Positions 11,268 to 24,724 of a stretch of 64,000 nucleotides of DNA are shown here, in pieces (within the stretch, counting starts at the first letter, position 1; every line of letters starts with the position of its first letter). Both the position numbers and the translations under genes were made by a program. The stretch comes from Pyrus communis (Eukaryota; Streptophyta; Magnoliopsida; Rosales; Rosaceae). The stretch spans positions 28,948,461 to 29,012,460 of the forward strand of contig NC_084804.1 of assembly GCF_963583255.1 (NCBI RefSeq). Direction: 5' to 3'. Below the pieces are notes generated by a model. That model was not told the origin of the DNA, did no database searches, and saw nothing but the letters and a program-made list of their open reading frames with translations.

Positions 11268-14200
11268 ATGGTATGGGTTTAGTTTACTATATCTCATTAT
11301 TTATATAAAAGAATAGAAACTCAGTGCCAACGGGCAGCTGATGGTTTTCTGGGTTGATGAGTATATTATTGACTATATTAGTTCATTTTTAACTTACAAC
11401 CATCGATTATGTGTATTACGTTAGGTGACTAAAGTCTTTACCCCTGGTTCAGTATGACTAATGCTGATTTCAGCTTTTGAGATACTAATTGTTTGAGTAG
11501 TTTTGAGTTTAACCCATAGCTTACCGTCTACTTTGCATTGTCATGTGATTTGAGAAGTTACTAGTTACGGGTTCTTTTTCTTTAAGACTGATGCTAGTCA
11601 TCTGCTATTAACTTATTGCAGACCAATTTAGATATTATTATCTCTTCTTCTTTTTTTTTAACTTCTCTTTTTTGCGAATAAAAGTATGTTAACTGCTACC
11701 GTTTATTTTGGTTGGTTTTTGGGACTTGAAGAGATTGTGCTCATGCATTGTTCTCCATTCAAATTTCTTGAAAGTCTTATAACCTGGTGTTCTTGATTAA
11801 CCCTGAATTTTTGTTAAAATTTGTCCATCTTGTTGCAGGATTTTTATGGATACGGGTATCATGGGACATCGTTTGAGCAGACATATCGATGTTATCCTGC
11901 ATCTTTCATTGAAAAGGTTGGAATTTTCAAATATGTATATATCTCAGCACTGTTAAAGGATAGATTATTGTCCTTAGTTAAAGGCATCCTTTCCATTTTT
12001 CTTTCTCTCCCCTGTTTGGAAGAAGTTTCATTTTTCTATGTAGTTCTGGGTCCATTATTTTGTAGTTGTGGTTGAATTTATGACACTTGGTTACTGGGCT
12101 TTTGTTTTCTACTGGATGAACCCCCCCTCCCCCGTGATTGTCAGTACTTTGTTCTCACTCGTTCAATTCCTTTATTCTGATATCAAATTTTTCCTTTTAT
12201 TTTCAGCCACAAATTGAAAGTGGTGACAAAAGTAAGCCTCCAACTTGTAGCTTAGTTTTGTTAGGTTTTCCCTTTATTGTGTATTTGTAATTTTTTTTTT
12301 ATTTTTTTATCTTGCTTATTTTTCAGTTATAATGCCTCCCTCAGCCCTTGACCGTCTTGGTGAGTTGTTTTACTTTAGTCCTTTATTATGAAGATTTCTT
12401 TGTCAGATGAATTTATTTCGTATTACTTGCCAACTATGATATATTAATGCTAATATTGATCATAATACAGCATCTTTACACATTGATTATCCAATGTTGT
12501 TTGAGCTTCGAAATGAATCTGTTGAACGGGTCTCTCATTGTGGGGTGCTGGAGTTCATTGCAGAAGAAGGCATGATCTATATGCCATATTGGGTAAGAAT
12601 TCAGCGTGTTCTAAACTTCTAATATATGCACGGCTTTACTTGTTAAAGTTACTTTGCAGTTGATTTTGCAGCCAAAAATGCTTTCTGATCTTTAACTTGA
12701 GCTGTTTCCTTTTGGTGTTTTTATTTCTTAGATGATGGAGAATATGCTCTTGCAAGAAGGTGATATTGTGCGAGTGAAAAATGCAACTCTGCCGAAGGGA
12801 ACATATGTTAAATTACAACCCCATACAAAGGACTTTCTAGATATCTCAAATCCAAAAGCTATGTAAGTAAATGATTCATATGTTATTCCATATTCATTAT
12901 TTCTTTCACTTGGAAAAGAAGATTTTTAAAGGTGTTATTCGATATTCATTATTTTCCTCTTATCAATTTTGTGTGTGGTATTTTATTCCAACATGTCTCT
13001 GCGATTGTTGTACTTGTGTTAATTCAATTATTTAGGGGAAACCTAGCCATCGGATTTAGGAATATTTTTGTTTTTCCAATATATCCTTATTTTTCATTAA
13101 GATATTAATCCATTGTTTCTTTGATTTGTGTGCTTAAAGGAGGGAAAGTTTTCTTGTAAAGGAGGACGCGAGATCAGTATTATAAGAGTAAATAGAATCA
13201 CTGTTATAACGTAGAAATGAATTGATATGATCTGTTAGTTTGAGGACAACAAACGAGTCGATAATGCATATTTGACTTGTTAACGTGTCTTGTTGAATTA
13301 TTGCGTTTCTTTGTAATATGTGGTGTGAGTGGCCTGTCTATTTTATGCTGACTACCTCTTCCATGTTCATTCTCTGAAACTGTTTATTTATTGTGAGGAT
13401 CATTTCTTGATTTTGTTTCATAAGTTTTCTGTTAAAGTTCTAATGCAAAAGGCCACTTTGTACTACAGTCTAGTGGTATTCCTCTTCACTTTTAAGTGAG
13501 AGGTCTTAGGTTCGATTCTTGCCAAAGGCGATTTTGAACCATATTATTGCTAACCCATTGTGAGGCTAGGCCCACCCCCTCCCCCTTAGTGTAGATAACA
13601 TTTGTTTGTTCAAAAAAAATAAATAAATAAAGTTCTGATGCAAAAGAAGTTGATTATCTTATTTGCAATGCAGCTTGGAGACGACGCTGAGGAATTTTTC
13701 TTGCTTAACCACTGGGGACAGTATTATGGTAGCATACAACAACAAGAAGTACTATATAGATATTATAGATGCGAAGCCTTCTCACGCAATAACTATTATT
13801 GAGACAGACTGTGAGGTAGACTTTGCACCTCCACTTGACTATAAGGAACCTGAAAAGCCAGCCGCATCTGGCCCTCTAAATAAGGCAACTGCTCAAGGTA
13901 CAGATTTCTTTCCTCATGGCCATAAGCATGGCTGGCATAATTTTTCCGGCTTTTCTATTTGTTTATTAAAGTTCTTGGTTTGTGGTTGATTGGATTCCCC
14001 TATTGTTTCCTTATTGTTCCCTTTTCTTTCTCAAAGCTATTTATTTTCTGTCCTTGCTCTTTTCTGAGGTTGAGTTGGCTTATCTGGTTCGTCTCATGTA
14101 TGTCAGCTTTGTGTTGGAGCATATTGTTCTAGTGTAGTTAGACGTAGGTATTATACATTTTCATTGATGAACATACTTCTAGAGGCTACACAGATACAGA

Positions 14201-15142
14201 TTGAAATATCCTGCTATGGGATTCATTTAGGAAGAAGGTAGACTTGGTGAATGCCTGAGATTTTACCAAGTTCACTGCCACTTGGCCATCCCCATTAATT
14301 TTTAAGATCTTCCGCATTGTTTGCTACAGTTGACAAACAAATTGTTGATTAAACCTTATGGATTGAGCATTTTGACAGAATCCTCATACTATTCAACTTT
14401 TTGACACTCGAGAAATTGGTAGAAAACTTTCACCAACGAAAACCAGTAAATTTTCAATTACTGAAAAAATGTTTACATTTTCTGCTTGACGGCTGGAATG
14501 GAAAATATAAACATTCTTGCATATGGTGACTAGGGTTTTCTTCAAGTCACAGAAATTACGTAGTTTTAGTCCTGTTAATTTTGAACACTGCATGTATTTC
14601 AACATAATAGTATTCCGTTGTCCAAAAAGAAAACAGAAAGAAATTAGATGAGTTTCTGTTTTTCTTGCAGTTGAAGAGGATCCTGCTGATGCTGAACCTA
14701 AATTTAACCCTTTTACCGGATCTGGAAGACGCTTGGATGGGAAACCTTTGAAATATGAGCCAGCACCAGCTTCTTCCTCAGAGTCCAAAGACAAGAAACC
14801 TGCAGTCACCAATGGAAATGCACAACCGTCTATGGGATCTAGTTCACAAGCTACCAGTCGTCAGGCTCAGGGAAAACTTGTTTTTGGAGCAAATGCCAGT
14901 CGCTCTCCAAAGGAAACACAGAAGGTACTCTTGGTTCTCTTGTTTCATGACGTCCATCAACTAACTTTGGAATTATATTACCGACGTTGCCAGTTTGTTG
15001 TGATGCTGATCATAAATCACTCTTGATTTATTCAATTCTGCAGGAAGCTGCAAAAGAGACTAAGAAAGAGCAGCAGCCGGAAGCGAAAGAAGAGCCTAAG
15101 TTCCAGCCGTTTACCGGGAAAAAGTACTCGCTGAGGGGTTGA
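11268..15142 (+). CDS. UFD1: UFD1, ubiquitin recognition cofactor of CDC48/p97
   Basis: Nine coding segments: 11268-11270, 11839-11916, 12207-12231, 12327-12359, 12471-12592, 12732-12862, 13674-13897, 14671-14924 and 15044-15142. All introns are GT-AG. The sum is 969 bp, 322 aa, close to plant UFD1 (about 320). The start ATG is the last codon of its exon and is joined to [14 protein letters not shown]. The N-terminal double-psi barrel (about residues 5-185) holds the strongly conserved blocks [18 protein letters not shown] and [16 protein letters not shown]. The SHP box [11 protein letters not shown] (217-227) binds CDC48; a second, similar FQPFTG motif lies at 310-315. In the known UFD1-NPL4-CDC48 complex it extracts ubiquitinated proteins from membranes and chromatin. 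It is convergent with SULA. A SINE sits in the sixth intron inside the CDS. Confidence 0.96.
13451..13628 (+). mobile_element. tRNA-derived SINE in a UFD1 intron
   Basis: This 178-bp insert contains a box-A-like AGTCTAGTGGTATT and a box B GGTTCGATTC (about 13512), the internal RNA polymerase III promoter of tRNA-related SINEs. It ends in an AT-rich tail (AAAAAAAATAAATAAAT). A 17-bp target duplication, AAAGTTCTRATGCAAAA, flanks it at 13434-13450 and 13629-13645 with one mismatch. It lies in the intron 12863-13673 in the sense direction. Confidence 0.88.
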
Positions 15143-16025
15143 TTGGATCGGATTATCAAACCATGTGTTGGTTTTAACTTATGTTGTCCCACAACATCTG
15201 ACCTTATCTGCGTCGGATTGGGTGAATATAACAAAATTATGTACTGGTCTTAGATGTTGTACCGTTGGATAAAACAGTAGGTTTTGTCAAAACTGAGGAT
15301 AGAAATACAGTTTTAGTTTGTGCAGCATTTGGATTTTTTATTTTTTATTTTCCCCTTGCAATCCACCTGCATTGCAACAAAAACGGTCTATGGTTAATCT
15401 AACAAAATTTATCGTTTGACCCACAAAAAAACAAAAAAAAAAAAAAAAAAAAAAGAAAAAAGAACCTTTCGTTAATTCGGTATACATGTACTGATGATTA
15501 CAGAAGGGGTTTGTTTGGTATCAACTTTAAAACTCAAGTCATAAACTATAAGGGCCTGTTTGGTAGCATTTTACAAACAATACACTTCACATGAAATTTC
15601 ACGGATTAGATCCGTTTATTTTTCACAAGCATCTCCAATGGTATAGGCAATCGAAGCAGGCAAAACAATACTAAAAAGGTTGACGTGGCTTGATGCCTAC
15701 TCAATTGGCGTATCTCAAATAAGAACTAGGAGTAATTTATATATGACACTTTGAAAATGTGTTCAGATAATACATTAACCACTTAAACAAGAGATCCACA
15801 GCATCCACAAGGACCAAAATTTCACCTGATTCCTTAAATCTGAGATTCTTATAATCTGGGATACCTTGTAGCTAAAGGAATGAAAAACAAAGATGTTTCC
15901 TCTGCAACTTGTTACAACATTTTCTTTACGATAACTGATCGGGATGCATCTTTCATGTAGGTTTTGGAGATTGTGATACCCACTGCCTAAAAGAATGAAA
16001 AACTACAGATATTTCCTCCGCCAAA
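15143..16025. other. 3'UTRs and spacer between convergent UFD1 and SULA
   Basis: UFD1 3'UTR is probably within the first 200-300 bp. A poly(A) run lies at about 15424-15456. Around 15553 GGGCCTGTTTGGTAGC resembles one end of a hAT-like MITE, but I did not find a matching second end. The SULA 3'UTR lies just right of about 15900. No gene is seen between. Confidence 0.6.
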
Positions 16026-19000
16026 TTAGGCTGCCTTTTGTGAAATAATGGATCTTAATGCATCTCTCACATACGAGTATTTGAACGAGAAACCCAACTC
16101 CTTGGCTCTAACTGGAAGCACCCTCTGCCCATCCAGAACCTGCAACGACCTTGTTATGCATATGAAATCAGGAAAGGGTTGAAAAGAAAATAAAGAAATT
16201 CTTACCACAGAAGCACCTTCTCCAAGGACTGCTTTCAGGGCAAAGTCCGGTACAGGCAGCCATGAGGGCCTGCCCAAGACATTTCCCAAATGCTCACACA
16301 TTTCGGCAAATCGAACAGGGTTTGGTGCAGTTCCATTGATAACTCCTGAGATTTAGGTAAAAACTGTGTTCAATATGTTGAAAAGTTTCGAGAACCAGTG
16401 TCACACGAGATTGTTGAGTGAACACATATCATCATTAATTCGTTTATTGAAATTCTTAAAAGAGTATTCGAACTATTTATAAGTGTAGTTATCTCCACGT
16501 GCCAGCAAACTTTAGATGAAACCAATATCAATCCTTTGGTTCTTTGTTTCACTTCAAATCAGTAATAAGCAATGAATCTTTACCGTTATAAGATGGATTG
16601 GATAGGGCTTCATATATCAGGTTCACTATGTCATCCAGATGAATCCAGGAAAACCTACACGATATTGAAAAGGATCAATTATCCAAGATGTTGACAGGAA
16701 GGACAAAATAAACTAATAAATGCCATCCAATCAGTACGTGTGAAACCTTTAGTAACTTTAGTTTCTTCTTTATTAAAAACCCGACATCCTCGGTTGATCA
16801 TAAATATCTAAAATGAAACTTAACTGACGATGTCATATTGTCTGATTAGCTAAACCAGAGCAATCTTTGCTTTCAAAGTGGCAATTGGAAAGTGTTAGTA
16901 GTAAAACATTGACTGATACCCGTCAGACAGAATTGAGGACAATACCATTGCTTTCCAGAGCCCAAGGGTCCTCCAGCAAACACCATAAAGAGAGGGATCA
17001 TTTTAGCTGCAAATGCTCAAAGGTGTAAGCATGCGTGAGGCAGACTGAGATTATTAGTGTCATACGAACCACAGTTATAGATATGTATAATTTGTAACAA
17101 AATCGAGTGACATTTTAAATGTTTTTTTGCCAATATCTAACGGAAGACATGGCACACAACCGAGCGCAATGGCATTCTAGGATTCATACGGCTGACCCCA
17201 CTTAGCGGGAAAAGGCTTTGTTGTTGTATATTTTTGTAACATGACATCAGAAATTGAAAGTTAGAGATAATTATGCATAGAACAGCCTGATACAATTACG
17301 AGGTCATGCAAACCTCAGTGCAACCAGATTGGTCAATGTATAATCAAACATAAAGCAGAAAAATTGCAAACCGAAGTCAATTTTAGCAAGTCTAGTTAGT
17401 GAGCAAACATTGCAACTAAGGTTTCACAGTATAGAGCATACCTAAAGCTCCACCATCATTACCAAGAACAACACCAATGCGAACGAGCGCTAGCCTAACA
17501 TCCTTATTCACTTTGAGGGCAGTTCCTTCCCATTCTCTACAAACCTGAAAAGACTTACATGTTAGTTGAAGATCCTGAAAGGCTTAGATGCGAGTTAAAG
17601 ATGAGGATAATCTTTTGCACAAACGAGAAGTTGCGATAGTGATGATGTGATATTCTGTCATGGACTGGAAGCTCTGTGTTGGTGATAGAGTGTATATTTA
17701 GCCGGACTGACAATATGTCCAAAAGTCCATTCTACAACTCATAATAACACTAGGCACCACGTCTATGAGTTCTAAAAAGAAAACATAAACATAATTCATC
17801 TGAGCTGCAATAGCCCTTGGCCAGTGATCCTAAAACTCTAAAACCGAGATTAAATATGATCAAAGTAATCAGGAATGCTTCTACCTATTCAGGTCGTACA
17901 GCACCATTGAAATTAGAAAGTTCAATTTTGCATTTAATTATTTCCATCATGTCATTTTTTTTTAAAATAAAAATAAAAAGTTACTCTATCACAACCAAAG
18001 GACATGGCAAGAAGCTATTATTTCAATTTCCTGGAAATTCAAACCTTATTCAGAAAATTAGTCATCCGTAACCACAAAGCCTAAAGGAGGTTGAGGTAGC
18101 ATCCCCAAAAGGGTTTCAGGGTGGCAATCAGTTTGATCCAACTACATTGGCTATGTTGTTGATCAATCTGACTATGCATTCAACATCTATTTAGTATGAC
18201 AGTCATTAGTCAGATAATTAAATAGTCTCAAAACATACTGGATAATGGAAATCTTAGAAGTTTTAAGCATCTTTTACCACGTCAATTAGGCTTTCATATA
18301 TTCTTTTTAAAACTGATTATGCATAAAACATACATAATAAAATAATTCCATTGCTTACCTCAGCTAAGTAATCGTTCCCTGACGGACTTTGCTCATCAAA
18401 TATTTGTGTCTCACTAGTACCTGACCATGATGAATAAAAAATTAAACAAGATCCAAAAAGGAAAATGAGCTTAGTAACTTTAAAGAGGCTCCTTAAATTT
18501 GGATTATGAGTCTCGAGTAACAGAAAATCATATGCCAGCTATAGGGAGATAATGAGTATTGCCTCAGCACAATGACTATATAATAGTTACTAAATGGTCT
18601 TCTAACTCACTCCGACATCAGAATGTATCACTTAAGATATTTATCAATTATCTAAGAACTTTATCGATTAACTAGCAGATCCAAGGACGCTCCAATTCCA
18701 TGGGGTATTGAAATGCTTAGTCAGAATCTAATGATCCAGAAGAATAAATTCCGCATAAATGCCTACAATGTTTTACAGATGAATACTAGCACAGCAAGAA
18801 AAATAACTGAAAGTTCATGCAAACCAAGCAATAGGATGATGCAGTTACTTAATAGATAAAAAGCATGAGACTGAACGGACCATAGTAACCGACAGCTGTT
18901 GCGCTAACCAAGACTGTAGGTCGAACTGCATCTGGTAAATTGTTTATTAAATCTATGACCTTCACAACCAGTTGAAAGGCCGAATCAGTTTTTGGTTAAA

Positions 19001-21447
19001 TAATACTCTCTTTATTAAGAAAAGGAACAAAAAGTGATTTGTATTTTGACAGCCGCATGAAATAATCAGTGTAAGAAACACTACTAACCTTCGATGTGAC
19101 TCTAATCCTGCTAGTCTTGATCTCTTTCCTTATCTACAGTCCAATTAGAAGTTAGTAACTTCTAGGCATACATACATATGTTCACTTCTGATATTGAAAC
19201 CCCATGAATCACATACTGTATGACCTTAGCCAGCAATGTTCCGTCAATTCATGGCAGTTTTACTGCTATAAAGTTTAAATATTCACCACTGGTACCAACC
19301 TCAGGAGACCATCTTGTGCTAATGGGCAGTCCAGCCAAATTTACGACACCAGTTGAACCTTGAATGCTGTCTTTCCACTGTGGCTCCTCTGCAATCACAA
19401 TTCCTGGAAAGTCCTTGACTACAGATGGCAGGAAAAATTTCAAGTGTTAACCCAATAGAGAAGACTATCTCAATATTACCCTGGACGATAAACCAGCAGT
19501 TAACAATGATTCAAGCATTGGGGTTATTTCAATCTGTATACGAGTGTAACAACTTATATTCGGCAATTTTTTTATATTTCATAATAAACAAATAGAATCA
19601 TTTTTTTGTTAAGTTACCATGTCCCCAAAAGCTTAACTATTAGGAACCAAGCCCAACAACGTATATCAAGAATAATTTAACATGAAACACTAACACTCTT
19701 TCTCACATGACGTTCACACAACAACTGAACCAAATGAGGCCTTACAGGAGCACAGTAGAAATTAACAGAAAACAGGGGTATCAATACTAGAACCAATGGC
19801 TTGAGGAACAACCTCTCTCCAAACCCCATCAAGCATCAAACAACAACACGCACTAACAATTTGTTTAAAGTATACATAAAATAATTCTTCCTTTAGTTTT
19901 TGAGTTTATTCTTTGGGATGAAGGAGGGGCTGTTGGACAGATATCCAACTGTTTAACCCATTCTAAAAAGCAGATTTTTTTTTTCTAGAAGTTGATTATC
20001 CTTCCAAGTGTTGGAAAAGTAAACACTAGCTGCTTATATATCATTGCTTTTGATGTAATGAGGAAGTGACTGGTGGAACAATAGAGCAGCTCCACTTTCA
20101 AATGATTCACATGAATTTGATTTTCTTGGTCCTCAGAAAATCTAACTGAGTCAAATTTAACTAGGATTCATAGAATCATGTGCACAAACTTACTATTCCT
20201 AGATTTCAAAAGATTTGAGAAAATAGCCAACAAGTGTAAATTACCTTCTTACCCGGAAAAATTAACTCAGACTTCGATCTGGACCGTGTCAAGACATGCA
20301 CACTATGATTATCTGCATTACAAATTGGATCGAAAGAACATTTAGCTAGTGAAACTATGCACATGTAGTATGAGTTTCGGCTTCATAGACAATAAGTATT
20401 AGGCAACATAGTCTTAGTTAATGCAACCAAGCAGCACCACAACCTTGAAATCATTTGATTTGGTTGTAAATGCACCTTGTTATGCATAAATACTGAAAGA
20501 TATGCGTGTCCCTTCTTGCTAGCTCCAGTAAAAAATAAGGACCAAATCAATATTCATTGGGAAATAATCAAATAACATAAACAAGCATTAATCTGAGGTG
20601 GATGCACGAAAATAAAATATAAACACAACAGAATGGAAACACTGCGTATAAGTCCGCAAGATTTCTATAATAATGGAGAAGAGAATGAGCATAACCTGCA
20701 TGCAGCCTTTGCACCAATCTTCTCCCGATAAAACCCGTAGCTCCAGTTATTGATACAGTCAACTGATTTGCCTAAGACAACCTACAAGGAGTCAATCTCC
20801 AACAGGCAAATGCAACCTATAAATGCTCAAATACATTCATGTGACTTTCCAACTTTGTAACCACACACATAAATGCAATCATCCTAATCATCTGATTTAT
20901 CACTCATCATCACCCACTATGTTATATAAAAAGGGCTGATGATAAGTAACTTTGTGAAGCCCAATCCCTACAAGTTCTGGACCAAACTGCAATGCAAAGA
21001 GGTGGTAAACGTTAAGGTAGTTATGTGGTAAGTCCAGTTGGTGAGGGCAATGTGCGCCCTCCTTACACCCAAGTTCGAATCCCCCTCCCGGAAAATTAGA
21101 ATAGTTTAGAATATCGCTTGTGTCAGTGACAAAGTATTAAATTCTAGTAAATACTGAATCGACCAAGTAAATTTGTATAAATATGAACAGAAATGTACGT
21201 GTGCGTGTTTGGAAGGATTCATAGTTTGAAGAGCATTACCTTCTGGGGTTGGTCAGAGGCACACCAAACACTGAGCCTCCTAGTCCCACACTTCTAAGAA
21301 CCCAGAAAACAAAAAAGATTAAAAACAAAACAAAGGAGAAATTGGAGAAGTGGGTAGTGAGTTACTCACAGAGAGGGGCAGAGAAACGTGAAGAGAGGTG
21401 GAGACAGTGTGGGTCCATGAGAGAGCAGTGGCTCCACAGACCTCCAT
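16026..21447 (-). CDS. SULA: SULA/GC1, plastid SDR39U1-like epimerase-family protein
   Basis: Thirteen coding exons, in transcript order: 21370-21447, 21240-21293, 20696-20771, 20253-20312, 19300-19418, 19089-19133, 18881-18959, 18359-18420, 17442-17544, 16946-17006, 16584-16654, 16206-16345 and 16026-16139. The sum is 1,062 bp, 353 aa; the Arabidopsis protein is about 347. The first ~44 residues are rich in Ser/Thr and look like a chloroplast transit peptide. The NAD(P)-binding Rossmann motif GATGFIG is at 54-60, followed by VNLAGLPIS, VSATAVGYYG and the C-terminal DUF1731-like part (PSWLPVPDFALKAVLGEGA, PVRAKELGF). Arabidopsis GC1/SULA is a plastid inner-envelope protein affecting chloroplast division; its substrate is unknown. 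The start was chosen because it is the first ATG giving a transit peptide. Confidence 0.94.
17162..17229 (+). mobile_element. Truncated Au-type SINE 3' end in a SULA intron
   Basis: The phrase GACCCCACTTAGCGGGAAAAGG followed by CTTTGTTGTTGTA resembles the 3' end of plant Au SINEs. Only about 70 bp is recognisable, in intron 17007-17441. No target duplication was identified. Confidence 0.55.
21010..21150 (+). mobile_element. tRNA-like SINE in a SULA intron
   Basis: A box-A-like GGTAAGTCCAGTTGGTGAGG (about 21027) and a box B AGTTCGAATCCCC (21071-21083) are spaced as in tRNA genes and SINEs. The region between them cannot fold as a full tRNA and the 3' part is AT-rich, so a SINE is more likely than a tRNA gene. 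It lies in intron 20772-21239, opposite to SULA. Ends are approximate. Confidence 0.6.
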
Positions 21448-23520
21448 TGCTGCAGCAGCTTGCAAGCTCTCTCTTTCTGCTAAAACAAGATGTTTTATTT
21501 CTGTTTTGTGAGATGGCGGTGAAAGGAACGGCTAATGCTAATCCACCGAGTCCAAGTCACTCACAAATGGAAATGTGTTTGATTCCGAACCACACCCAAT
21601 GACCCAAACTAAAACAACCGCCCATTTCTTTTTTAGGGTCAAAGGAGATTTTTATTACAAAAAAACACACCTTATAACATAGGCTCAACACACATTTTAA
21701 ATACAACCAAACAAGGCCTAAGACAAAAGTAAAACAGAAAAAAGGCCCAGCAACAATAAGGCCCAGAAACCAAACAGCTTCCACCAGAAGCTTCTATAGC
21801 CACCTCCACCTTTTGAAACAGGTCCTTCGGCCGATTCCCATCCTCTGTCCAGTAACACCTCCACAGATGCCACCTCCAACCCAAATTTGCTATTAGACCA
21901 CAACCATAAACAAGGGATAATCGGCAACCAAGTGAACGAAGCTGATTATCAGTATGAAGTTCGTGGATATCCACGAACGACACTGTCGGAAGCGACAAAC
22001 AACAAGGAGAAAGTGCTGGTGTTTATAACACTCGAGCCGGTGTTAACATCGAAACTCTACACACAATCTTCTCAAGAAACATGGCTGAAGATCGGATCAA
22101 GGATGCGCAGGGAAGAGGTTTACCTTTAAGGAGTAAAGGAAATGGGGAGACCATAGTGAAAATTTGGAAGAGGTAGCAGTAGAGGCAGGGAGAGAAGAAG
22201 GAAAAGATAAAGTAAAAGACACAGCAACCGACCCAGGCCAAAGCTAGGGTCGGTGCCACCCTAAAGTAAAAGACACAGCAACCGAACCCGGCCGAAGCTA
22301 GGGTCGGTGCCACCCGAAAATCCCAAGTTCGAAAGACTCACAGGCAATGAGAAATTCCATGGATTTTAGTGACGCATTTTTAGAGGAGGGCTGGTCGATC
22401 TCGTGTTTGACAATAAAAAAAATTAAAAGTTTTAAACTATTGAATGATGGTTCAACAAAAAAAACATATTATTGAATGATGATTGGTAGTGAATGGCACT
22501 TTGATTATCCTGATTGAGGAATCTTTTAATACTTAGACGTGTGAATAGCCACATTGATTTGAACAGATTTATTCTCTTGAAGTTCAAATCACCCTCCACA
22601 CATTTTAGATAAATTTAACGCATAATGTTCCTTGTATGAAAAAACCAAAAAAAAAAAAAAAAAAACCAAAAGGATCTACCAATCCAACAAGTTAAGTTTT
22701 GTCATGTGCTAAAAAATCTTAATTTATTGATAATGTGTTAAAAAAATATAAATCATTATCGTTGACAAGTGATGTTTAACAACTTTCAACTTCAACTTAT
22801 AGATCGTGTTGTATCAAACACTTGATAGTTGTGCTTCAGTATTACATATTTGTATCTAATTTAATAATTTATTTCACTCTTGTATTCTTATCTTCGGCTA
22901 TTTTCAATGTTTAGGCATAAAGGTTGAAGTTATAAATTCATACTTGACTTCAAATTTGACTTCAAAAGTTATATCATCTCCAATGTGCATTCTGATTTTT
23001 AACTCTTGTGCATTGAAAATAGTTAAACTTAAAGCTAATTTTTTATTTAATTTTGAATCGTAAACCACCGTATCATATGTACATTTATCCATGATATAAA
23101 AAACCATCATCGAGGTTCTCCTTGTTGATTCCACAATAGAAGCATCTTGAGTGATACAAAGCAAGTCTTACAAACAGCAATATCTTCTTCATGAGAAACT
23201 GATGGACCTCTTGCTCTTTTGATTTCCTAGCTCGACTACGAGTGTTTTCCATATTGTAACGAGGCTAAATGGATTAAATGTACTTCGAATTAAAAGAAAG
23301 TAAAGGTATGCATTTGTAGGAGATTTTAGAACTAGTCGTCACTACTTTTCGTCAAGATATAGATTATGGCCGTTGAATACATGTTAGGTGCAAATCTTTC
23401 GAAATAAAAATGACAGCAACTATTTGAAATAAAATAGTCATTAAGCAAGAATTCTATTGTATACCATTGAATGATGACAACAACTATTTGTAGGTTGGTC
23501 TGAAGGTGATCTCTTGTTTC
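21448..23520. other. Spacer upstream of SULA, repeat-rich, no gene
   Basis: The SULA promoter should lie in the first few hundred bases. Overlapping open frames on the minus strand at 21557-22313 have no recognised domain and carry the translated 54-bp duplication. The stretch may be retroelement debris, but its class is unclear. A poly(A) run lies near 22648-22667. From 22700 to 23520 the sequence is AT-rich with nothing recognisable. Confidence 0.45.
22209..22316 (+). repeat. 54-bp tandem duplication
   Basis: Two adjacent copies, 22209-22262 and 22263-22316, differ at about four positions. Each starts AAAGTAAAAGACACAGCAACC and ends GGTCGGTGCCACCC. The unit length is a multiple of three, so an overlapping minus-strand frame stays open through both. 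Confidence 0.92.
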
Positions 23521-24392
23521 ACTAGACACCCGCTTTCTTGAACACTTGCTCATTTGGACACCTATGTGCTCGGACACTCACAAGTTCGGACACCCATTTG
23601 TTTGAGCACTTACGAGATTAAACACCCACAAGCTCAGACACCCTTAAGCTTGGACCTTGACTCACGAACCTAACTTGTGGACCCAACTCAAAGACCATAG
23701 GTATGGCCCCGACTTATAGACTTGACCATGTGGACCTGACTTGTGGACCCACACATAGAACCAATATGTGAACTCGACAAGCGGATCTGGCTTATGTCAA
23801 GAATCAACTCATTGTGAGTGCACAATGATGCAAGTGTATACTCGCAACGAAGAACGCCACCAACTGAGTTGTCTAGTAATGAGCATAGCCTCCATCCTCG
23901 CAACAGCCTCACCGCAAGCACTACCTCTAATCGAGCAGCCTTGCAATGTGTTCTACTTTTTGCCGAGTATTGCTTCACGTTGAGCACCGCCTCATGTTGA
24001 GTTCGGCCTGCACATGGATTGGATTTGAAGTCTTTAGCCAAAAAACTCTCTTGAGTGAAGACTTGGGGGACTCTTGTTGTACCGTATATGGGGTCTCAAT
24101 ATTTGGGCCTCATTACATAGCCCATGATGTATGTATGAGAGGAGGGAAACTCTTAGTCTATAAAAGGAATCATTCACCCTCACTTTAGGAGGATGACAAA
24201 CCTAGCCTCTCTAGCAACAAGCCTCCATATACAATGTAACTCTCATTTTATATAGTGAAACTGGATCGACACCCGTGTGGCCGTAGCCCCCACTTCAAGT
24301 GAACCACTATATGTCGTTGTGTTCTTGTACGTATGTGTGATTTACGATCGGATTTAATTAGTCCAAGATCAACCCGATTTTGTGCATCAACA
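23520..24392 (+). mobile_element. Ty3/gypsy-like fragment: 3' interior and one LTR
   Basis: A probable LTR spans 24075-24392: it starts TGTTGTACCGTATATGG, carries a TATA-like TCTATAAAAGG near 24158, and ends GTGCATCAACA. A purine-rich tract, ACTTGGGGGACTCT, sits directly before it, as in a 3' LTR. Upstream, 23520-23765 holds short repeated phrases on the theme GGACAC/GGACCTGACTTG, resembling the spacer of Tat/Retand-type elements. No 5' LTR and no pol domain were found, so the copy is truncated. Confidence 0.6.
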
Positions 24393-24724
24393 AAGTTGGT
24401 CATCACTTTTTGAAATGATAATTATATTTTGTGTAATTCAATGAGGATCTTACTTTTAACCGAACAATTGTGTCAATTTTAGAGTCAAATATAACTTTTG
24501 ACTCTAAATTATTCAGCCTATTAAAGATAGCCTTAAAAGTTTACAGGTTGTTTAAAGAATTTGGCATAGATTTTTTGTTATACTATTTCAAATTTCAAAA
24601 AGAGAAAGAAAAAAGGGAGATAATTCTCTAATGTAGTTTGCATCACCCATTTTTCTAGTAATATTCTCTCTTCTTCTTCTTTTTTTATTTTTTATTTTTA
24701 TTTTCTTTATAGTAATTAGTAATA

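Noticed and set aside
21025..21085. A tRNA gene
   Set aside because: Box-like motifs are present, but I could not form acceptor and anticodon stems; a SINE head is the better reading.
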